Source: Candidatus Sumerlaeota bacterium
GTDB lineage: Bacteria; Sumerlaeota; Sumerlaeia; MWCT01
DNA length: 9,698 nt
Reading direction: 5' to 3'
Assembly: GCA_026398545.1 (NCBI GenBank)
Contig: JAPLSR010000061.1
Location: forward strand, 1-9,698
In this document: in pieces, positions 7,805 through 9,698 of the stretch
Layout of the letters: each line of letters begins with the position of its first letter
How positions within the stretch are numbered: position 1 is the first letter of the stretch
Position numbers and translations under genes: made by a program
The notes under the pieces: model-generated
Database searches by the model: none
What the model was told of the DNA's origin: nothing
The model's input: only the letters and a program-made list of their open reading frames with translations

Positions 7805-8191
7805 TTACTTTTTCGCAGTTGGCTTTCTCTTACCGGGAATCGAACGACTTGGTCCCTTGCGGGTGCGTGCATTTGTCCGTGTCCTCTGCCCGCGCACTGG
7901 AAGACCCTTGCGATGGCGCAACCCCCGGTAACATCCAATATCCATCAAACGCTTGATATTCTGCTGAATATCACGGCGCAGGTCTCCTTCGACCTTGTAA
8001 CCACCGCTCATAATCACGGCACTGATACGTCTGACCTCTTCTTCGGTCAGGTCTTTCACCCTCCGGTTAGGATTCACTCCGGCGGCGTTTAAAATTTTCT
8101 TGGAGAGGCTCAGACCGATACCATAAATGGTGGTTAGTCCAACCTCAACACGTTTGCTTCTTGGCAAATCCACGCCTGCTATACGAGCCAA
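7805..8191 (-). CDS. rpsM: 30S ribosomal protein S13
   Basis: S13 sits in the 30S head, forms intersubunit bridges with the large subunit and touches P-site tRNA through its C-terminal tail. The 128-residue product begins MARIAGVDLPRSKRVEV and has the helix-two-turn-helix region TIYGIGLSLSKKIL (21-34). Further on come GCYRGLRHRKGLPVRGQRT (86-104) and the basic tail KGPSRSIPGKRKPTAKK. The start is TTG at 8189-8191, chosen because the family N-terminus begins exactly there and because GGAGGT lies 8 bases upstream. It follows rpmJ by 28 bases. Confidence 0.97.
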   Translation of the reverse strand: MARIAGVDLPRSKRVEVGLTTIYGIGLSLSKKILNAAGVNPNRRVKDLTEEEVRRISAVIMSGGYKVEGDLRRDIQQNIKRLMDIGCYRGLRHRKGLPVRGQRTRTNARTRKGPSRSIPGKRKPTAKK

Positions 8192-8199
8192 ATTTAATT

Positions 8200-8205
8200 A
8201 CCTCC
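8200..8205 (-). promoter_or_regulatory. Shine-Dalgarno fixing the TTG start of rpsM
   Basis: GGAGGT on the minus strand, 8 bases before the TTG at 8189-8191. This near-consensus site offsets the weak start codon and fixes the N-terminus of S13. Confidence 0.85.
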
Positions 8206-8219
8206 AATGTCTTAAAAAT

Positions 8220-8333
8220 TTATCCCTGGCGCTGTTTGTGCCGTGGATTTTCACAAATCACCCTGTTCACGCCCTTGCGCCTCACAATCTTGCACTTCTT
8301 GCAAATCCTCTTGATTGATGCCCTGACCTTCAC
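8220..8333 (-). CDS. rpmJ: 50S ribosomal protein L36, zinc-binding form
   Basis: This is a 37-codon gene. Translation from GTG 8331-8333 gives MKVRASIKRICKKCKIVRRK, followed by GVNRVICENPRHKQRQG and TAA. That is full-length L36 of the zinc-binding type, with ligands Cys11, Cys14, Cys27 and His32. L36 is the smallest large-subunit protein and helps fold 23S rRNA. An AGGAG (8345-8349) lies 11 bases before the GTG, slightly far but acceptable. It sits between infA and rpsM, its standard place. Confidence 0.96.
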   Translation of the reverse strand: MKVRASIKRICKKCKIVRRKGVNRVICENPRHKQRQG

Positions 8334-8356
8334 TTGTTTTCACACTCCTGTCATCT

Positions 8357-8575
8357 TCATTTATGACGATAAATAATGCGTCCCCTTGTCAAATCATAGG
8401 GTGATAGCTCCACTGTCACCTTGTCACCCGGAAGGATACGGATAAAACGCATCCTCATTTTCCCGGAAATATGGGCAAGGATTTTCATCCCATTTTCGAG
8501 TTCAACGTGAAACATGGCATTAGGCAACGTCTCAAGAACGGTGCCTGTAATTTCAATCGTTTTTTCCTTTGCCAT
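8357..8575 (-). CDS. infA: translation initiation factor IF-1
   Basis: IF-1 binds the 30S A site and, with IF-2 and IF-3, controls initiator tRNA selection. The product is 72 residues, the normal length. It is a single OB-fold (S1-like) domain: MAKEKTIEITGTVLETLPNA, FHVELENGMKILAHISGKMR, the basic RMRFIRILPGDKVTVELSPY, and the C-terminal DLTRGRIIYRHK. The ATG at 8573-8575 has GGAG four bases upstream, a short spacing. A 101-base gap separates it from map and includes a possible promoter, so the infA-to-rplQ block may have its own transcription start. Confidence 0.98.
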   Translation of the reverse strand: MAKEKTIEITGTVLETLPNAMFHVELENGMKILAHISGKMRMRFIRILPGDKVTVELSPYDLTRGRIIYRHK

Positions 8576-8609
8576 CGGTCTCCAGATTTTTCTTAAATTT
8601 CAACCAAAC

Positions 8610-8636
8610 AGTATAATCAGTCACACAAATGTTAAA
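8610..8636 (-). promoter_or_regulatory. possible sigma-70-type promoter ahead of infA
   Basis: On the minus strand, TATACT (8610-8615) matches five of six bases of the -10 consensus. Only a weak TTTAAC (8631-8636) stands upstream, at a 15-base spacing that is short. It lies in the A/T-rich 101-base gap between map and infA, about 35 bases before the infA start. The -10 is good and the -35 is poor, so this is a tentative call. Confidence 0.3.
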
Positions 8637-8676
8637 GCTTTTTAATATCACTTTTCAAAGTCAAGGAAAAAACCTC

Positions 8677-9456
8677 TTACATCCGATAATCTGTCAGGAT
8701 TTGGGACCCCTCCTCCATGATAGCCACCGTGTGCTCAAAATGGGCTGAACATCTCCCATCCACTGTCACCACCGTCCAGTCATCACCAAGCACTCGTGTC
8801 TCCCAGGTGCCGGCATTCACCATCGGTTCCAGAGCAAATACCATTCCGGGTTTCAATCTTGGTCCGGAACCCTCAGGTCCAAAGTTGGGAATCTGTGGGG
8901 ACTCATGGAGGTGTCGCCCGATGCCGTGTCCCGTATATTCCCTTACAACACTGAATCCCGCCTCCTCAGCGGGCATTTGAATGGCATGGCTGATGTCGCC
9001 CAGTCTGTTTCCCACCTTTGCCTTATCAATCCCAGCGCGTAACGCACCCCTCGCCACATTTAGAAGTCTCAGCTTTTCCTCATCCACATCCCCCACGGGT
9101 ATGCTCACAGCCATATCGGTATAAAAACCTTTATAATATAATCCCACGTCAATTTTCAGTATATCCCCCGATTTAAGGACGCGACGCGGCGACGGGATGC
9201 CATGAACCACCTCCTCGTTGATAGATGTGCAAAGGGCGGCCGGAAATCCCCTGTAACCCATGAATGCAGGTCTTGCCTTCTTTTCACTAAACCTCTTTCT
9301 GGCAGTCACCTCAAGATCCCAGGTTGTGATTCCCGGTCTGGTCATAGATGTCAGGTCATAAAGTATCTCCCTTACAATCCGTCCTCCAACACGCATTACC
9401 TCTATCTCCGCCCTACTTTTGAGCTCGATCCGCGTGTCATCACAGGGAGGCAACAT
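8677..9456 (-). CDS. map: methionine aminopeptidase, type I
   Basis: MetAP removes the initiator methionine from nascent proteins. The 259-residue product has the complete two-metal centre of the pita-bread fold: Asp103 and Asp114 (LKIDVGLYYKGFYTD), His177 (TGHGIGRHLHE), Glu210 (VFALEP) and Glu241 (HFEHTVAIME). The substrate-side His85 (VVHGIP) is also present. There is no long N-terminal zinc-finger extension, so this is a plain bacterial type I enzyme. The first ten or so residues (MLPPCDDTRI) precede the usual start of the family (IELKSRAEIEVMR). The ATG at 9454-9456 has only a weak AAAGGG-like site upstream, so the exact start is less sure than the rest. The gene follows secY directly; adk, often between them, is absent. 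Confidence 0.97.
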   Translation of the reverse strand: MLPPCDDTRIELKSRAEIEVMRVGGRIVREILYDLTSMTRPGITTWDLEVTARKRFSEKKARPAFMGYRGFPAALCTSINEEVVHGIPSPRRVLKSGDILKIDVGLYYKGFYTDMAVSIPVGDVDEEKLRLLNVARGALRAGIDKAKVGNRLGDISHAIQMPAEEAGFSVVREYTGHGIGRHLHESPQIPNFGPEGSGPRLKPGMVFALEPMVNAGTWETRVLGDDWTVVTVDGRCSAHFEHTVAIMEEGSQILTDYRM

Positions 9457-9473
9457 GAATACCCTTTACGTCG

Positions 9474-9503
9474 CTCCGTCGCTGAAGCTATGGCGCGTCG
9501 GAG
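9474..9503. repeat. palindromic repeat copy B, in the secY-map spacer
   Basis: The core 9476-9498 is identical to 3956-3978. A hairpin can form: ctccg (9474-9478) pairs with cggag (9499-9503), then comes a T-T mismatch, then cgc (9480-9482) pairs with gcg (9495-9497), leaving a 12-base loop. It lies 3 bases past the secY stop codon and fills most of the 50-base spacer before map. No T run follows on the minus strand, so it is not a typical terminator. A partial 7-base direct repeat (cgtcgct, 9469-9475 and 9477-9483) overlaps its left edge. Confidence 0.72.
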
Positions 9504-9506
9504 ACC

Positions 9507-9698
9507 TTACCATCGCCCGCGTGTTGATTTCTTCATGCTGAAACCGTCATAATGTCTCATCAGGAGATGTGACTCGACCTGCTTCATTGTATCTAAGAAC
9601 ACATCCACCACAATAATCAAGCCCACACCTCCTATTAAATCCGTGAGCACCCATGGGACACGATATGAAACATTCAGAATCATCGGCAATAGCGCTAC
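9507..9698 (-). CDS. secY: preprotein translocase subunit SecY (C-terminal fragment)
   Basis: Only the last 63 codons are in the window; the 5' part lies beyond the right edge. SecY is the channel subunit of the SecYEG inner-membrane translocon. The visible part contains the final transmembrane helix (VLTDLIGGVGLIIVVDVFLD) and the conserved cytoplasmic end DTMKQVESHLLMRHYDGF, closing with the basic tail KKSTRGRW and TAA at 9507-9509. This C-terminal tail helps bind SecA and the ribosome. Its position upstream of map fits the usual join of the spc and alpha operons. Confidence 0.95.
   Translation of the reverse strand, partial: VALLPMILNVSYRVPWVLTDLIGGVGLIIVVDVFLDTMKQVESHLLMRHYDGFSMKKSTRGRW

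Noticed and set aside
1..9698. CRISPR array, tRNA, insertion sequence, prophage or defence genes
   Set aside because: I looked for regularly spaced repeats, terminal inverted repeats, transposase or integrase motifs and tRNA arms, and found none. The window is mostly a core ribosomal operon.

Overview
This is a slice of an ordinary bacterial chromosome in which every gene I can support lies on the minus strand. Read in the direction of transcription (right to left), it holds the tail of the spc operon and the whole alpha operon: secY (3' end), map, infA, rpmJ, rpsM, rpsK, rpsD, rpoA, rplQ. A strong rho-independent terminator follows, then tsaD, then a very large tetratricopeptide-repeat (TPR) gene that runs off the left edge.

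The organism is a bacterium: bacterial SecY, IF-1, L36, L17 and RpoA with an alpha-CTD are all present. S4 and L36 are both the zinc-binding, cysteine-containing forms. Base composition looks moderate, by eye close to 50% G+C. The order secY-map-infA-rpmJ-rpsM-rpsK-rpsD-rpoA-rplQ is typical of many non-gammaproteobacterial lineages, but adk, often found between secY and map, is absent. The protein sequences suggest an uncultured or deep-branching Gram-negative-type lineage; I cannot name a phylum with confidence from sequence alone.

Layout: 9507-9698 is the SecY C-terminus (Sec translocon); 8677-9456 methionine aminopeptidase; 8357-8575 IF-1; 8220-8333 L36 (short, GTG start); 7805-8191 S13 (TTG start); 7365-7757 S11; 6674-7303 S4 (GTG start); 5609-6637 RNA polymerase alpha; 5168-5578 L17; 5112-5142 terminator; 3901-4962 TsaD (tRNA t6A synthesis); 1-3825 a giant TPR protein split into two frames by a one-base discrepancy in a T5/A5 run at 1541-1545. 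Together the ribosomal and transcription block supplies translation initiation, 30S assembly, RNA polymerase assembly, protein export and N-terminal Met removal. TsaD adds a tRNA modification needed for accurate decoding.

Three things deserve a second look. First, an exact 23-bp repeat with hairpin potential occurs once in the secY-map spacer and once inside the tsaD reading frame, where it appears to add about 11-13 residues to the protein, much like the protein-coding palindromic elements of Rickettsia. Second, the TPR gene is frameshifted, and its true product would exceed about 1,275 residues. Third, that TPR protein carries what looks like a C39-peptidase-like domain with no cysteine. 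I see no CRISPR array, tRNA, rRNA, insertion sequence or defence cassette, and no intergenic gap above 150 bases.
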